Positions 36,603 to 46,287 of a stretch of DNA of 64,000 bases are shown here, one piece after another; positions within the stretch are counted from its first letter, which is position 1; each line of letters begins with the position of its first letter. The notes beneath the pieces were generated by a model. That model was not told where the DNA came from and searched no databases. It saw only the letters and a program-made list of their open reading frames with translations. The DNA is taken from the NCBI RefSeq assembly GCF_001975825.1, contig NZ_MTKN01000001.1, positions 219,573 to 283,572 of the forward strand, written 5' to 3'. A program made the position numbers and the translations under genes. Source of the DNA: [Flexibacter] sp. ATCC 35208. Lineage in GTDB: Bacteria > Bacteroidota > Bacteroidia > Chitinophagales > Chitinophagaceae.

Positions 36603-38264
36603 ATGAGAAAGATTCAATATTTTTTATACCTTCTGGCAATAGGATTTGTGTCCTGCAAGAAGAATTACCTGGATATCGTGCCTACGGACCGTGTGTCTGA
36701 CGTGGCAGTGTTGTCCGACTCGCTTTTGTTTGAAGACTATGTGATTAACCGATACATGGGTGTAAAGCTCCAGGATAAAGAAGCGGAGGGTACGCCTCCG
36801 GGTTTTGGAAGAGGATTTGAATACGCGATGTGGAGCTCACTATCAGATGAATCTATTTATAATAATGATGATAATACCTGGTTGGTGCAACAGGGTTTGC
36901 TGGCACCAGAAAACACAGGTATTACCGGTACACTCTGGGCTAGAAGTTATCGTAGCATCAGGGAGGTAAACTATGCCCTGAACAACATTGCAGTAGTGCC
37001 AATGAGTGAGGGATTGCGGAATAAGCTGAGAGGTGAATTACACTTTATCCGTGGGTTCCGTTACCAGGATCTGATCCGCAACTATGGTGGTGTAGTGATG
37101 GTGGGTGATAGTGTGTATAACCTGGAGGATAATCTGGCAGATGCATCCTTGTACACCCGTGCATCTTTGCAGACATCTATGGATTATGCGATAAAGGAAA
37201 TGGATTCAGCAGCTTATTATTTACCATCAGCAAATGATGATTCATGGGAACTGGGTCGTGCTACCAAAGGTGCGGCACTGGCACTGAAATCAAGGCTGAC
37301 ACTGTATGCAGCGAGTCCGCTTTACAATGCAGGAACCTGGGCAGATGCAGCAGCCGCTGCAAAAGCGGTGATGGATCTGGGGCAGTATTCAATTGATGCA
37401 GACTATGGAGGATTGTTTAAGAACTCAGCGAGTAAAGAGATCATTTTCGAAAGACTATATGTAATTGGTGCAAGACATACCTGTTTAGAAATTGCCAACG
37501 GACCAAATGGTTATGGCGGATGGGCGGGTAATACACCATTGCAGAATATAGTAGATGCGTATGAAATGAATAATGGTCTTCCTATTACCGATGCGAGCTC
37601 CGGTTATGATGCAGCAAACCCCTATGCTAACAGGGATGCGCGTTTCTATGCTTCTATTCTGTACAATGGTGCGACCTATAGAAACAGTACGATCGAAACA
37701 TTCACACCAGGAGGTAAAGATAGTCAGGATGGTAATTCGAACTGGAATACATCCAAGACAGGTTATTACCTGAAGAAGTTCATGGACGATACCAATCCGA
37801 TCGACAACCCATGGAATGTGGCAGGATTACAACCATGGATTTATTTCCGCTATGCAGAGATCCTGCTGAACTATGCAGAAGCACAGAATGAAGCAGCGGG
37901 ACCAGATGCATCAGTATATGCAGCAGTGAACCAGGTTCGTCAGCGTAGCAGTGTCAATCAACCTGCATTGACGACAGGTTTGACACAGGATGAAATGAGA
38001 ACGGCTATTCAGAGAGAAAGACAGGTAGAGCTGGCATTTGAAGAGCATCGTTTTTATGATGTGAGAAGATGGAAAATTGCATCTACGACTGAGAATGTGC
38101 CGGCATATGGTATGACGATCACGAAGTCAAACGGGGTATATACATATACCAGGAAGACAGCGCTGGCCGGACGTTTATTTGCTGACAAGAACTATTGGCT
38201 GCCAATTCCAAGATCTGAGATATTGGCGTCTAATGGTCAGTTGACGCAGAATACGGGGTACTAA
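36603..38264 (+). CDS. SusD/RagB-family nutrient-binding outer-membrane lipoprotein
   Basis: The 553-residue lipoprotein begins 18 bp after the SusC stop. Its signal ends GFVSC with Cys18 as lipid site. SusD features are GELHFIRGFRYQDLIRNYGG, seen as ELHFIRGFRYQDLIRNYGG, FRYAEILLNYAEAQNEA, and ERQVELAFEEHRFYDVRRW. It would hold the glycan against the SusC transporter. The stretch PWIYFRYAEILLNYAEA is the family's most conserved segment. A terminator-like stem-loop at 38315 follows, then the GH35 gene. Confidence 0.95.
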   Translation: MRKIQYFLYLLAIGFVSCKKNYLDIVPTDRVSDVAVLSDSLLFEDYVINRYMGVKLQDKEAEGTPPGFGRGFEYAMWSSLSDESIYNNDDNTWLVQQGLLAPENTGITGTLWARSYRSIREVNYALNNIAVVPMSEGLRNKLRGELHFIRGFRYQDLIRNYGGVVMVGDSVYNLEDNLADASLYTRASLQTSMDYAIKEMDSAAYYLPSANDDSWELGRATKGAALALKSRLTLYAASPLYNAGTWADAAAAAKAVMDLGQYSIDADYGGLFKNSASKEIIFERLYVIGARHTCLEIANGPNGYGGWAGNTPLQNIVDAYEMNNGLPITDASSGYDAANPYANRDARFYASILYNGATYRNSTIETFTPGGKDSQDGNSNWNTSKTGYYLKKFMDDTNPIDNPWNVAGLQPWIYFRYAEILLNYAEAQNEAAGPDASVYAAVNQVRQRSSVNQPALTTGLTQDEMRTAIQRERQVELAFEEHRFYDVRRWKIASTTENVPAYGMTITKSNGVYTYTRKTALAGRLFADKNYWLPIPRSEILASNGQLTQNTGY

Positions 38265-38314
38265 TAGTGTGATGCCGGTGCCAACAGGGCGCCAAAAGTT
38301 CACCAAAAGAGCAT

Positions 38315-38359
38315 CAAAAGGTCACCTCAATATCCCAGGGATAATGAAGTGACCTTTTG
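38315..38359 (+). terminator. Stem-loop between SusD and GH35 genes
   Basis: CAAAAGGTCAC (38315-38325) pairs with GTGACCTTTTG (38349-38359); TATCCC and GGGATA extend the inner stem. The following bases repeat GGCCTTWTAG-like pieces. It may attenuate rather than stop transcription into the GH35 gene. Confidence 0.55.
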
Positions 38360-38432
38360 GTAACCTTATAATGGCCTTTTAGCGGCCTTATAGTAGCATT
38401 ATCATGATAGCGTTATAATAAACTTAGACAGG

Positions 38433-40247
38433 ATGAAAAAAATAAGCGTAGCGATCATCGCCCTAATGGCTTTATGGATGCAGGGGATGGGGCAATCTCA
38501 ACACACCTTTGCGTTGGGAGACAGTACCTTTTTGCTGGACGGGCATCCTTTTCAGATGATTTCGGGTGAGATTCATTATCCCCGGGTACCTCGTGAGGCA
38601 TGGCGTGCCAGAATTCAAATGGCAAAGTCAATGGGTTTGAATACCATTGGTACCTATGTATTCTGGAATGTGCATGAGCCGGAGAAGGGGCATTATGAGT
38701 TTTCGGGCAATAATGATATTGCGGAGTTTGTGAAGATTGCGAAGGAGGAGGGGATGTATGTGGTACTGCGGCCAAGTCCTTATGTGTGTGCGGAGTGGGA
38801 GTTTGGTGGCTACCCTTATTGGTTGCAGAATGAGAAAGGATTGGTAGTGAGGAGTAAAGATCCGCGTTACCTGGAGGCTTACCGCAATTATATCCATGCG
38901 GTGGGCAAGCAGTTGGCGCCATTGCAGGTGAATCATGGCGGGAATATACTGATGGTGCAGATTGAAAATGAGTATGGTTCTTATTCAGATGATAAGGAGT
39001 ACCTGGAAATAAACAGGAAGATGTTTGTCGATGCAGGTTTTGATGGATTGCTGTTTACCTGCGATCCGGAAGCAGCGATTAAAAACGGGCATTTACCGGG
39101 CTTATTACCGGCTATTAATGGGCAGGATAACCCAGTGAAGGTAAAGAAACTGATACGCGAAAATCATGGCGGAAAAGGGCCTTTTTATATTGCTGAATGG
39201 TATCCTGCATGGTTTGACTGGTGGGGTACAAAACATCACACCGTACCGTATCAGCAATACCTGGGTAGATTGGATAGTGTGTTGAGTGCGGGTATTTCTA
39301 TTAACATGTATATGTTCCATGGTGGTACAACGCGTGGATTTATGAATGGGGCAAATGCGAATGATAAGGATCCTTATGAGCCGCAGATAAGTAGTTACGA
39401 TTACGATGCGCCATTGGATGAGGCAGGTAATGCGACGGAAAAATACATGCAGTTCCGTGCGGTGATAGCAAAGCATTTGCAACCGGGGCAGACATTGCCA
39501 GCCGTGCCGGCGAAGAGAGGTGTGATCACTATTCCTGCTGTTACATTAACACAGGCGACTGGGGTATTCAGTTTATTGCCGGCGGCAGTGAAGCATGCGA
39601 CCCCACTGACTTTTGAAGATTTGAAACAGGCCTATGGATTTGTTTTATATAGAACGACGGTGGATGGTGGTAAAGCGGGTGTGCTGAAGATCAATGCATT
39701 GAGGGATTATGGGATTGTGTATGTGAATGGAAAGAGAGTGGGTACGCTGGATAGAAGGTTGAAGCAGGATAGTTTGCAGGTGACATTACCGAAAGGGAAA
39801 GTGCGACTGGAGATCCTGGTGGAGAACTTAGGGAGGATCAATTTTGGACCTTATTTATTGCAGAATAAGAAAGGGATTACAGAGAGCGTGGTATTTGGTG
39901 GAAAGGAGTTGAAAGGATGGGAGATGTATTCTTTGCCGTTTAGTAATGTGCCGGTAGTGAAGGCGGGAAAAGTTGGGGTGAATGAGCCGGTGCTGAGAGA
40001 GGGTGGTTTTAAACTGGATGCGGTAGGTGATACTTACCTGGATATGAGCCAGTGGGGGAAAGGTGTGGTGTGGGTGAATGGGCATAATTTAGGAAGGTAC
40101 TGGGAAGTGGGGCCACAGCAGACGGTGTTTGTGCCGGCGGAGTGGTTGAAAAAAGGGGAGAATAGTATTGCGGTGTTGGAGTTGATAAAGCCGGAGGTAC
40201 AGGTCGTGAGGGGGATAGATCATGCTATTTTGGATGAGGTAAGATAA
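38433..40247 (+). CDS. Exported GH35 beta-galactosidase
   Basis: This 604-residue enzyme removes terminal beta-galactose from glycans with retention. Its signal peptide ends near residue 20. The TIM barrel has the family stretch ISGEIHYPRVPREAWRAR (44-60), GTYVFWNVHEP, the acid/base Glu180 in QIENEYG and the likely nucleophile Glu255 in FYIAEWYPAWF. Jelly-roll beta domains follow, with MSQWGKGVVWVNGHNLGRYW near the end, as in plant and bacterial GH35 enzymes. It is the catalytic gene of the HTCS-SusC-SusD locus just upstream. Family is certain; whether it acts on galactan, xyloglucan side chains or N-glycans is not known. Confidence 0.95.
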   Translation: MKKISVAIIALMALWMQGMGQSQHTFALGDSTFLLDGHPFQMISGEIHYPRVPREAWRARIQMAKSMGLNTIGTYVFWNVHEPEKGHYEFSGNNDIAEFVKIAKEEGMYVVLRPSPYVCAEWEFGGYPYWLQNEKGLVVRSKDPRYLEAYRNYIHAVGKQLAPLQVNHGGNILMVQIENEYGSYSDDKEYLEINRKMFVDAGFDGLLFTCDPEAAIKNGHLPGLLPAINGQDNPVKVKKLIRENHGGKGPFYIAEWYPAWFDWWGTKHHTVPYQQYLGRLDSVLSAGISINMYMFHGGTTRGFMNGANANDKDPYEPQISSYDYDAPLDEAGNATEKYMQFRAVIAKHLQPGQTLPAVPAKRGVITIPAVTLTQATGVFSLLPAAVKHATPLTFEDLKQAYGFVLYRTTVDGGKAGVLKINALRDYGIVYVNGKRVGTLDRRLKQDSLQVTLPKGKVRLEILVENLGRINFGPYLLQNKKGITESVVFGGKELKGWEMYSLPFSNVPVVKAGKVGVNEPVLREGGFKLDAVGDTYLDMSQWGKGVVWVNGHNLGRYWEVGPQQTVFVPAEWLKKGENSIAVLELIKPEVQVVRGIDHAILDEVR

Positions 40248-40267
40248 AAACGTAGAACGATGAGTAG

Positions 40268-40287
40268 GCCCTCCCATTTGGGAGGGC
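40268..40287 (+). terminator. Rho-independent terminator of GH35 gene
   Basis: GCCCTCCC (40268-40275) and GGGAGGGC (40280-40287) form an 8-bp GC-rich stem with a four-base loop and are followed directly by TTTTTG, the standard intrinsic terminator form. Confidence 0.9.
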
Positions 40288-40312
40288 TTTTTGCTTTTAG
40301 ATTTATTTAGAT

Positions 40313-40400
40313 GCGATTATTACCGACCGGCGAAAAGCCGGTCGGTAATAATCGCCCGCACGAAAAGCTGCTTCGGCCTCCGGCCGAAGCAGCTTTTCGT
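40313..40400. repeat. Tandem pair of perfect stem-loops (pair 4)
   Basis: Hairpin 7 has 19-bp perfect arms (40313-40331 and 40337-40355), loop GAAAA. Hairpin 8 has 19-bp perfect arms (40360-40378 and 40382-40400), loop TCC, centre GCC-TCC-GGC. A separate standard terminator already lies at 40268, so this pair is not needed to end the GH35 transcript. Confidence 0.85.
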
Positions 40401-40451
40401 AAGTTGTAACTTTTGGAACAGTCGTCTCGTTCTAATGAAAACCTATTTCCC

Positions 40452-41729
40452 ATGTATGTAGCATCAACCAGACTGTTTCCGACAGCGCTGCTGGCCGTGT
40501 ATTTGTTTATGCTAAGCAGCTGTTTGAAGGATAAATGTACCAACAACATTCCTTCAAAAATATACACACCTGTTTACGCCAGTCTCGATTCCCTTAGATC
40601 TTCTATCCGTAGCGAGTCTCCACACGAAATTGTATCACCAGGTAAAATCTATCTCTACGGCAACTACATCTTCCTGAACGAGCTGAACAAAGGTATCCAC
40701 GTCATCGACAACTCCAACCCATCTTCCCCACAAAAAATCGCATTTATCAACATCCCCGGCAATGTAGACCTGGCTGTAAAAGGGAATGTGATGTATGTGG
40801 ACAGTTACATCGACCTTGTGGCGCTGGACATCAGCGATCCTCACAACATCCGCCAGACAAAAAGACTGAACAATGTATTCCCCCAGCGGCAATATGAATA
40901 TGGTATCATTGCCGATACGCTGAGAGGGATAATCACCAGTTTCGAAATAAGAGATACCGTGCTTTCAAATACCTGTAATTTAGACAGCTGGAATGGTGTT
41001 TATGTATATAATAGTGCGGCCAACAGTGTCACCGTTTCGAACAGCTCAAATGTATCTGTACCTTCTGTTACCGGCAAAGCTGGTTCTACCGCACGTTTTG
41101 GGCTGATGAATAATACCCTGTATACAGTGGATTATTACGGTATCCAGGTCTTTAATGTACAACAGGCCAATGAACCTGTGAAGAAAAACAACTTTACTGT
41201 TTTTGCTAATATCGAAACTATTTTCCCATACGATCATTACATCTTTATTGGCAGCACCACCGGCATGCTCATTTATGATGTGAGCAATCCTGAAATGCCG
41301 GTAGCTGCAGGTACTTTCTCACACATTCAATCCTGTGATCCTGTAGTGGTAGAAGGGAAAACGGCGTATGTGACATTAAGATCCGGTACAACCTGCGCGG
41401 GTAATCAGAATCAACTGGACGTAATTAATATAGCAGATGTGAAAAACCCGCAATTGTTGAAAAGCTATGTCATGACAGGGCCTTATGGATTAGGTATTGA
41501 TGGCAACAACCTGTTTGTATGTGAAGGTACAAATGGCTTACACTTTATGGATGCCACTGATCCATTGAATGTAGAGACGAAGCAAACCGTGAAAGACATA
41601 GAAGCCTATGATGTGATCCCAAACAATCATGTACTGTTGGTAACAGCCAAAGATGGTTTGTACCAGTACGATTATTCTAATTTAAGTAAACCTGCCTTGT
41701 TAAGTAAGATTGGCATCGTCATTAAATAA
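40452..41729 (+). CDS. LVIVD-repeat surface lipoprotein
   Basis: The 425-residue protein has a signal peptide ending in the lipobox LMLSSC (Cys24). Its body is a chain of short beta repeats of the LVIVD type, each near GIHVIDNSNPSSPQKIAF or LVALDISDPHNIRQTK or GLHFMDATDPLNVETK, which fold as a beta-propeller. Such proteins are common on Bacteroidota surfaces; the function is unknown, probably binding. The start chosen is ATG 40452; the in-frame TTG at 40413 lies in a promoter-like stretch and is rejected. A tiny ATG ORF (40436-40462) overlaps the start in another frame. It is followed after 5 bp by an outer-membrane-type protein, so the two form an operon. Confidence 0.82.
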   Translation: MYVASTRLFPTALLAVYLFMLSSCLKDKCTNNIPSKIYTPVYASLDSLRSSIRSESPHEIVSPGKIYLYGNYIFLNELNKGIHVIDNSNPSSPQKIAFINIPGNVDLAVKGNVMYVDSYIDLVALDISDPHNIRQTKRLNNVFPQRQYEYGIIADTLRGIITSFEIRDTVLSNTCNLDSWNGVYVYNSAANSVTVSNSSNVSVPSVTGKAGSTARFGLMNNTLYTVDYYGIQVFNVQQANEPVKKNNFTVFANIETIFPYDHYIFIGSTTGMLIYDVSNPEMPVAAGTFSHIQSCDPVVVEGKTAYVTLRSGTTCAGNQNQLDVINIADVKNPQLLKSYVMTGPYGLGIDGNNLFVCEGTNGLHFMDATDPLNVETKQTVKDIEAYDVIPNNHVLLVTAKDGLYQYDYSNLSKPALLSKIGIVIK

Positions 41730-41734
41730 TTACT

Positions 41735-42460
41735 ATGAAATATATACTGTTGTTATGTGCAGGGCTGTTGGCTATGCAGGGATTGACTGCGCAGCGAAAG
41801 CTGGATGTACTATATTTTAAGAATGGCAGTGTGATCAGGGGGCATATCTTTTCGACAGAGAATGGGGTATTGAAAATAGAGAACAGGGTAAAAGATACGT
41901 TAGTGTTTAATCGTGCAGAGATGGATAGTGTGAAGCAGGAGAAGGTATATCCTAAAATAGCGCCTAATGGTTTTTATAATATAGATGAAGCAGGGTTACA
42001 ATTTTCTGATAAGAAGGGATCTGTGTGGAGATGCATTGCAGGATATAGGTTTGCCTATCAATACCAGATAGGTGTGGGGATTGGGTTAGATGATTATCAG
42101 GCAAGGTCAGTACCGGTATTCGGAGATCTTCGTTATGATTTCAGTAAGGAGGAGCGAACTTTCTTTTCTTATGCAGGTGCGGGCAAAGCCATTCCATGGT
42201 TAACACGTAAACAGTGGTCGCTACAAAATTCCAGAGAACCGGATCAGAACGTAGCCGGCACTTATATACATGCGGGATTGGGATATAAATTCAGGTGGAG
42301 ATATAATAGTTCATTTCATTTATCAGCAGGTTATGCGCATGCAGCATTCAAAACAAAGACTGCAGTGTTGGATTGGCAGACGCAAAGGCCATTAGGCACC
42401 TTTACCACCACAGATTATACTTTTAACAGAGTTACCGTGATGATGGGCATCACACTGTAA
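41735..42460 (+). CDS. Predicted outer-membrane beta-barrel-like protein
   Basis: The 241-residue protein has a signal peptide (1-20, ending GLTAQ). Residues 25-65 resemble the short beta unit of Bacteroidota surface proteins (YFKNGSVIRGHIFSTENG). The C-terminal 150 residues alternate aromatic and polar residues in strands (YRFAYQYQIGVGIGLDD, HAGLGYKFRWRYNSSFHLSAG, seen in parts) and end with VTVMMGITL, consistent with an eight-stranded barrel. No specific family is recognised. It directly follows the LVIVD lipoprotein gene, and the two products may work together at the cell surface. A strong terminator follows at 42459. Confidence 0.7.
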   Translation: MKYILLLCAGLLAMQGLTAQRKLDVLYFKNGSVIRGHIFSTENGVLKIENRVKDTLVFNRAEMDSVKQEKVYPKIAPNGFYNIDEAGLQFSDKKGSVWRCIAGYRFAYQYQIGVGIGLDDYQARSVPVFGDLRYDFSKEERTFFSYAGAGKAIPWLTRKQWSLQNSREPDQNVAGTYIHAGLGYKFRWRYNSSFHLSAGYAHAAFKTKTAVLDWQTQRPLGTFTTTDYTFNRVTVMMGITL

Positions 42461-42479
42461 GGGGGGCGCGTCCCCCCTT
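42459..42479 (+). terminator. Rho-independent terminator
   Basis: AAGGGGGG (42459-42466) pairs with CCCCCCTT (42472-42479) around CGCGT, followed by T and A. It overlaps the stop codon of the preceding gene. Confidence 0.8.
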
Positions 42480-42662
42480 TACAATTTTCTGAACCTCAAT
42501 ACTTGCGGTACTTTTAAATATATTATAAATAATTCTATATTACATTATTTACATTTTTTGTTATAAAAATTATGAAATTATCATCCAAGTCTCTATATTT
42601 AACATAACAACCAAAATCAAAATCCAAATAACCAAAATCTAATCAATATTTATAGGCTGACA

Positions 42663-42691
42663 TTGTGATGGACATCTATTGATTACCTTTG
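42663..42691 (+). promoter_or_regulatory. Bacteroidota-type promoter of the 42982 SusC gene
   Basis: TTG (42663-42665), 18 bases, then TACCTTTG (42684-42691) match the -33/-7 consensus well. The transcript would begin near 42697, leaving a leader of about 285 bases before the SusC ATG. Confidence 0.65.
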
Positions 42692-42981
42692 TAAGAGATT
42701 TGCTTTTACAGTAAAACTATTTAACTTAATTCTAACCAGATGAACGAGCCATTTCAACCAAATGGCAGGACCGAAAAGACGAACCGTTTACCGTAAGATT
42801 AATTAACGTAATAACCCTTTTCTTGTGCTGTAGCGCATGCCGTTGCCATTCCGGCATGCAGGTTTACTATTACTTAAAATAACGAAACAATGAAAAGACT
42901 GCTATGGTGGGCGATGCCAGCAACCCGTGCGTAGCTAATATTTGATCACAAGGTTATCTACTGTCATTTTAAATCACAATT
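42692..42981 (+). other. Long SusC leader with two tiny ORFs and a hairpin
   Basis: The leader holds ATG 42740 to stop 42796 (18 codons, MNEPFQPNGRTEKTNRLP), a hairpin GCATGCCG/CGGCATGC (42835-42859), and ATG 42890 to stop 42934 (14 codons, MKRLLWWAMPATRA). The second begins like a signal peptide and could be a leader peptide or a decayed gene start. No known riboswitch was recognised. Confidence 0.45.
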
Positions 42982-45900
42982 ATGAGAATCAAGGGTTTTC
43001 TATGCCTAATGGTACTGATGTGCCATGTCTATACGTTTTCATTATTTGCACAATCAACCAAGGTCACCGGTATTATTAAAGATGAATCGGGGCAAGCTAT
43101 TCCTGGTGCTACTATCAAAATTAAAGGGGGTGGAGGTACAGTAGCCGACATTAGTGGCGCTTTCACCATTATGGCTTCCAAAGGTCAGAAGCTTATCATC
43201 ACAGCAGTTGGATATGAAACAAAAGAAGTCACTGTAGATGGTTTACCCATCAGTGTACAATTGGGGAATGACAAAAAGATTTTGACTGAATTTGTTGTCA
43301 CCGGGACAGGAACGCCTACCAGCAAGAGAAGGCTGGGTATATCCGTAGAATCTGTTTCTGGTGATAAGCTGATGGGTGCTTCCACCAGTGTGGACCAGGC
43401 ACTGGTTGGTAAAATACCCGGTGCGCAGATTTCTACTGTAAGTGGTAACCCCAGTGACCCGGTGAACATCCTCCTCAGAGGTGTGAACACCATTCAGGGT
43501 GGTACTAAACCCCTCATCATGTTAGATGGTGTGCAGGTAGCTGCAACTGATTTTAATAGTCTCGATCTTGCCAACGTAGAAAGAGTCGAAGTGGTACAAG
43601 GTGCTGCTTCTGCTGCGCTGTATGGTGCACAGGGTGCAAATGGTGCTATTCAGCTCTTTACTAAAAAGGGTAAATCCGGTCGTCTGGAAGTGAACTATAG
43701 CACCAGTTACTCCATTAATAATTACATCAACAGTGGTGGTGTAACTAAAGCCAGCAAACATCCCTATCTCACTGATGGTAATAATAATGTGGTAGATGCC
43801 AGTGGCAATATTCTGGCCCTTGATCAGTATGGCGACTATTCTGGTATCAGTTATACTTATGGAGGTGCTACCCGTTATGGAATATTGAATCCCAACAACA
43901 TTGCAGACAAGCCGTACAACATGAACCTGAAATATTATGATCACTTCAAAGAGATGTTCTTAACAGGTAGTACCTGGAACAATGCGATCAACTTTTCAGG
44001 GGGCACAGATAAGACGGATTTCAATATGGCATTCGCCAATAATCATACTTTGAGTCCTGTTATGCACAATGGTTATGTAGACCGCACGAACCTAACCGCC
44101 AACATAGGCACTGAGGTATTCAAAGGTTTTCATCTCCGCTCCACTACACAGGTTATCTACACCAAAAATACACTGACACCGGGTCTCGGGGCCCCAGGTG
44201 GTTATCTCTACGGTAGAGGTAACGTGGCAGGGAATGTCGGTAACATCTACAGCTTCCTGAATACTTCTCCTTTCTTCAGTTTAAAATGGAAGATGGCAGA
44301 TGGACATTCTCCTGCCTATCAGACTGCCGATTTCTTAAGTATCAATGCCTTTAATCCATACTATGTACAGGAGTATGCAGATGGGCTGGATAATAAGATT
44401 GATATCGTACAAAGCCTGAATGCCAACTACAAGATCAATCACTTCCTGGAGGTAGATGCGAAGTATGGTATCAACTACAGAACAGAACGCGCAACATGGA
44501 CCTACTTTAACCAGACGGGTAATGCAAATGCAGAGTATTGGGATACAAAAGCCTCTTACTTTGCTACAGACCGTACTGGTGAAATTGATCAGTGGAACTA
44601 TACGACTACGTTCCAGAACTTCATCGGAAGTGCTTACTTCAGGACTGATTTCAAAAAAGACTTTGGCTGGAACCTTCCCATTCAAACAACTACGCTCGCA
44701 TCGTATGATTACCGCCAGAGAAAGTACAGGGAATATGATATATATGGTTTAGGCTTGCCTACCACTTCTCCTATTAATCTCGCCTCTGCGTCCGCCGTTT
44801 ATATAGCACCTACTTCTACCTCTACCACCGAGCCTACCAACGGAGATTACCAGGAAACTTTCGTGACCTTTGGTTACCTCATTGATCAGAAATTTGATAT
44901 TGGCGATTGGGGTGGTATATCCGGTGGATTTAGAAGTGACTGGTCTTCCGCATTTGGTAGCGGGTCTAAACCATTTACTTTCCCGCATACAAACGGTTAT
45001 GTATTACCTTCTTCCTTTAACTTCTGGAAAGGGCTGGAACATGTGGTACCTTACTTCAAGATCCGCGCTGCGTATGGCGAAGCGGGTACACAACCGGGTG
45101 TTTTTGACAGGTATCCTACATTGAACCAGGGTACATTGGGATCTTCTTTGTATTATTCCAATCCTGCCACCTCACAGAATCCTGACCTGAAAGTAGAGGT
45201 CTCTAAAGAGTTTGAAATTGGTACCGATTTCTCTGTGACGTTGTTGAATGGTGACTGGTTAGGCTCTTTGAATGGATCATTTTCTTACTGGACGCGTAAA
45301 GCAGAAAATGTGATCTACAAAGTAAGCTCTGCGCTATCTACTGGTAGTACTTCTGTGTTGACAAATGCCATCGATATGTCGTCAAAAGGGATACAGTTCC
45401 AGGTGAATATTCCTGTGTATAAATCAAGGAATTTCGGATGGGATTTCACTACCAACTTTGGTAAGCAAACATCCAGGATTGACAAGATACGTGGTGGGGC
45501 AGATATCATCTTAACATCTGCTGCAGGTAGTACGGCACTGACACTGACAGCTGGTCAGAAGATCGGACAGATCTATGGTTACAAGGCTTTGAGGAGTAAG
45601 GATGCTGTGAAGGGAGATGGTTCCAAGTATTTTGCAGATGCTGATAAAGGCAAGTATGAAATTGTAGAAGGTCGTGTGGTAGATACTGCTACCAGAGCCA
45701 TACAGTTCGAAGAAAGTGCCACGGCATTTGGTGATCCGAATCCTAAATTCAATGCATCATTTATCAACCAGTTCACCTATAAGAATTTCATTACCCTCTC
45801 CTTCCAGTTTGACTGGGTATATGGTAGTCATCTGTACAACCAGACCAAAGAGTGGATGTATCGTGATGGTATAGATGGCGACTTCGCAAAACCGGTTACT

Positions 45901-46260
45901 ATCAATGGCAGAAAAGCTGCTTACACTGCTTACTATGGTAGTGCGTATTCCAGTTCATGGGGTAGTCTGTATGGACCGGGTAACAATGCGACCAAGGATT
46001 ATTTTTATGAAGATGCTTCTTTCCTGCGTCTGAGAAATGTCTCCTTAGGATTTGATCTGGCAAGAATCCTTCATACACAAAAGTTCAACAAACTGCAGGT
46101 GGTATTCACAGGCAGGAACCTGCTGACGGTGACGAAATATAACGGCTTTGATCCTGAAATCAGTTCAGGCGCGGCTAACTCATCGTTCGACAGAGGGATT
46201 GACCACAGTACCATTCCTAACATGAGATCATATCAGGTAGGTTTAAATGTAGGATTCTAA
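42982..46260 (+). CDS. SusC/RagA-type TonB-dependent transporter with variant signature
   Basis: A 1092-residue SusC-like transporter. The signal peptide ends near residue 24 (SLFAQ), followed by a CarboxypepD_reg-like domain (VTGIIKDESGQAIPGATIKI). The junction, normally VVVVGYGTQKK, is here TEFVVTGTGTPTSKRRLG, and the plug end is VVQGAASAALYGAQGANG in place of VLKDASAAAIYG; these changes define a divergent branch also widespread in Bacteroidota. The barrel ends QVGLNVGF. It pairs with the SusD-like gene 27 bp downstream. No enzyme gene is attached, so the cargo is unknown and could be a peptide or glycan. A clear promoter and a long leader precede it. Confidence 0.94.
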   Translation: MRIKGFLCLMVLMCHVYTFSLFAQSTKVTGIIKDESGQAIPGATIKIKGGGGTVADISGAFTIMASKGQKLIITAVGYETKEVTVDGLPISVQLGNDKKILTEFVVTGTGTPTSKRRLGISVESVSGDKLMGASTSVDQALVGKIPGAQISTVSGNPSDPVNILLRGVNTIQGGTKPLIMLDGVQVAATDFNSLDLANVERVEVVQGAASAALYGAQGANGAIQLFTKKGKSGRLEVNYSTSYSINNYINSGGVTKASKHPYLTDGNNNVVDASGNILALDQYGDYSGISYTYGGATRYGILNPNNIADKPYNMNLKYYDHFKEMFLTGSTWNNAINFSGGTDKTDFNMAFANNHTLSPVMHNGYVDRTNLTANIGTEVFKGFHLRSTTQVIYTKNTLTPGLGAPGGYLYGRGNVAGNVGNIYSFLNTSPFFSLKWKMADGHSPAYQTADFLSINAFNPYYVQEYADGLDNKIDIVQSLNANYKINHFLEVDAKYGINYRTERATWTYFNQTGNANAEYWDTKASYFATDRTGEIDQWNYTTTFQNFIGSAYFRTDFKKDFGWNLPIQTTTLASYDYRQRKYREYDIYGLGLPTTSPINLASASAVYIAPTSTSTTEPTNGDYQETFVTFGYLIDQKFDIGDWGGISGGFRSDWSSAFGSGSKPFTFPHTNGYVLPSSFNFWKGLEHVVPYFKIRAAYGEAGTQPGVFDRYPTLNQGTLGSSLYYSNPATSQNPDLKVEVSKEFEIGTDFSVTLLNGDWLGSLNGSFSYWTRKAENVIYKVSSALSTGSTSVLTNAIDMSSKGIQFQVNIPVYKSRNFGWDFTTNFGKQTSRIDKIRGGADIILTSAAGSTALTLTAGQKIGQIYGYKALRSKDAVKGDGSKYFADADKGKYEIVEGRVVDTATRAIQFEESATAFGDPNPKFNASFINQFTYKNFITLSFQFDWVYGSHLYNQTKEWMYRDGIDGDFAKPVTINGRKAAYTAYYGSAYSSSWGSLYGPGNNATKDYFYEDASFLRLRNVSLGFDLARILHTQKFNKLQVVFTGRNLLTVTKYNGFDPEISSGAANSSFDRGIDHSTIPNMRSYQVGLNVGF

Positions 46261-46287
46261 ATTTTTATTTTAAAAGGGAACATCATC

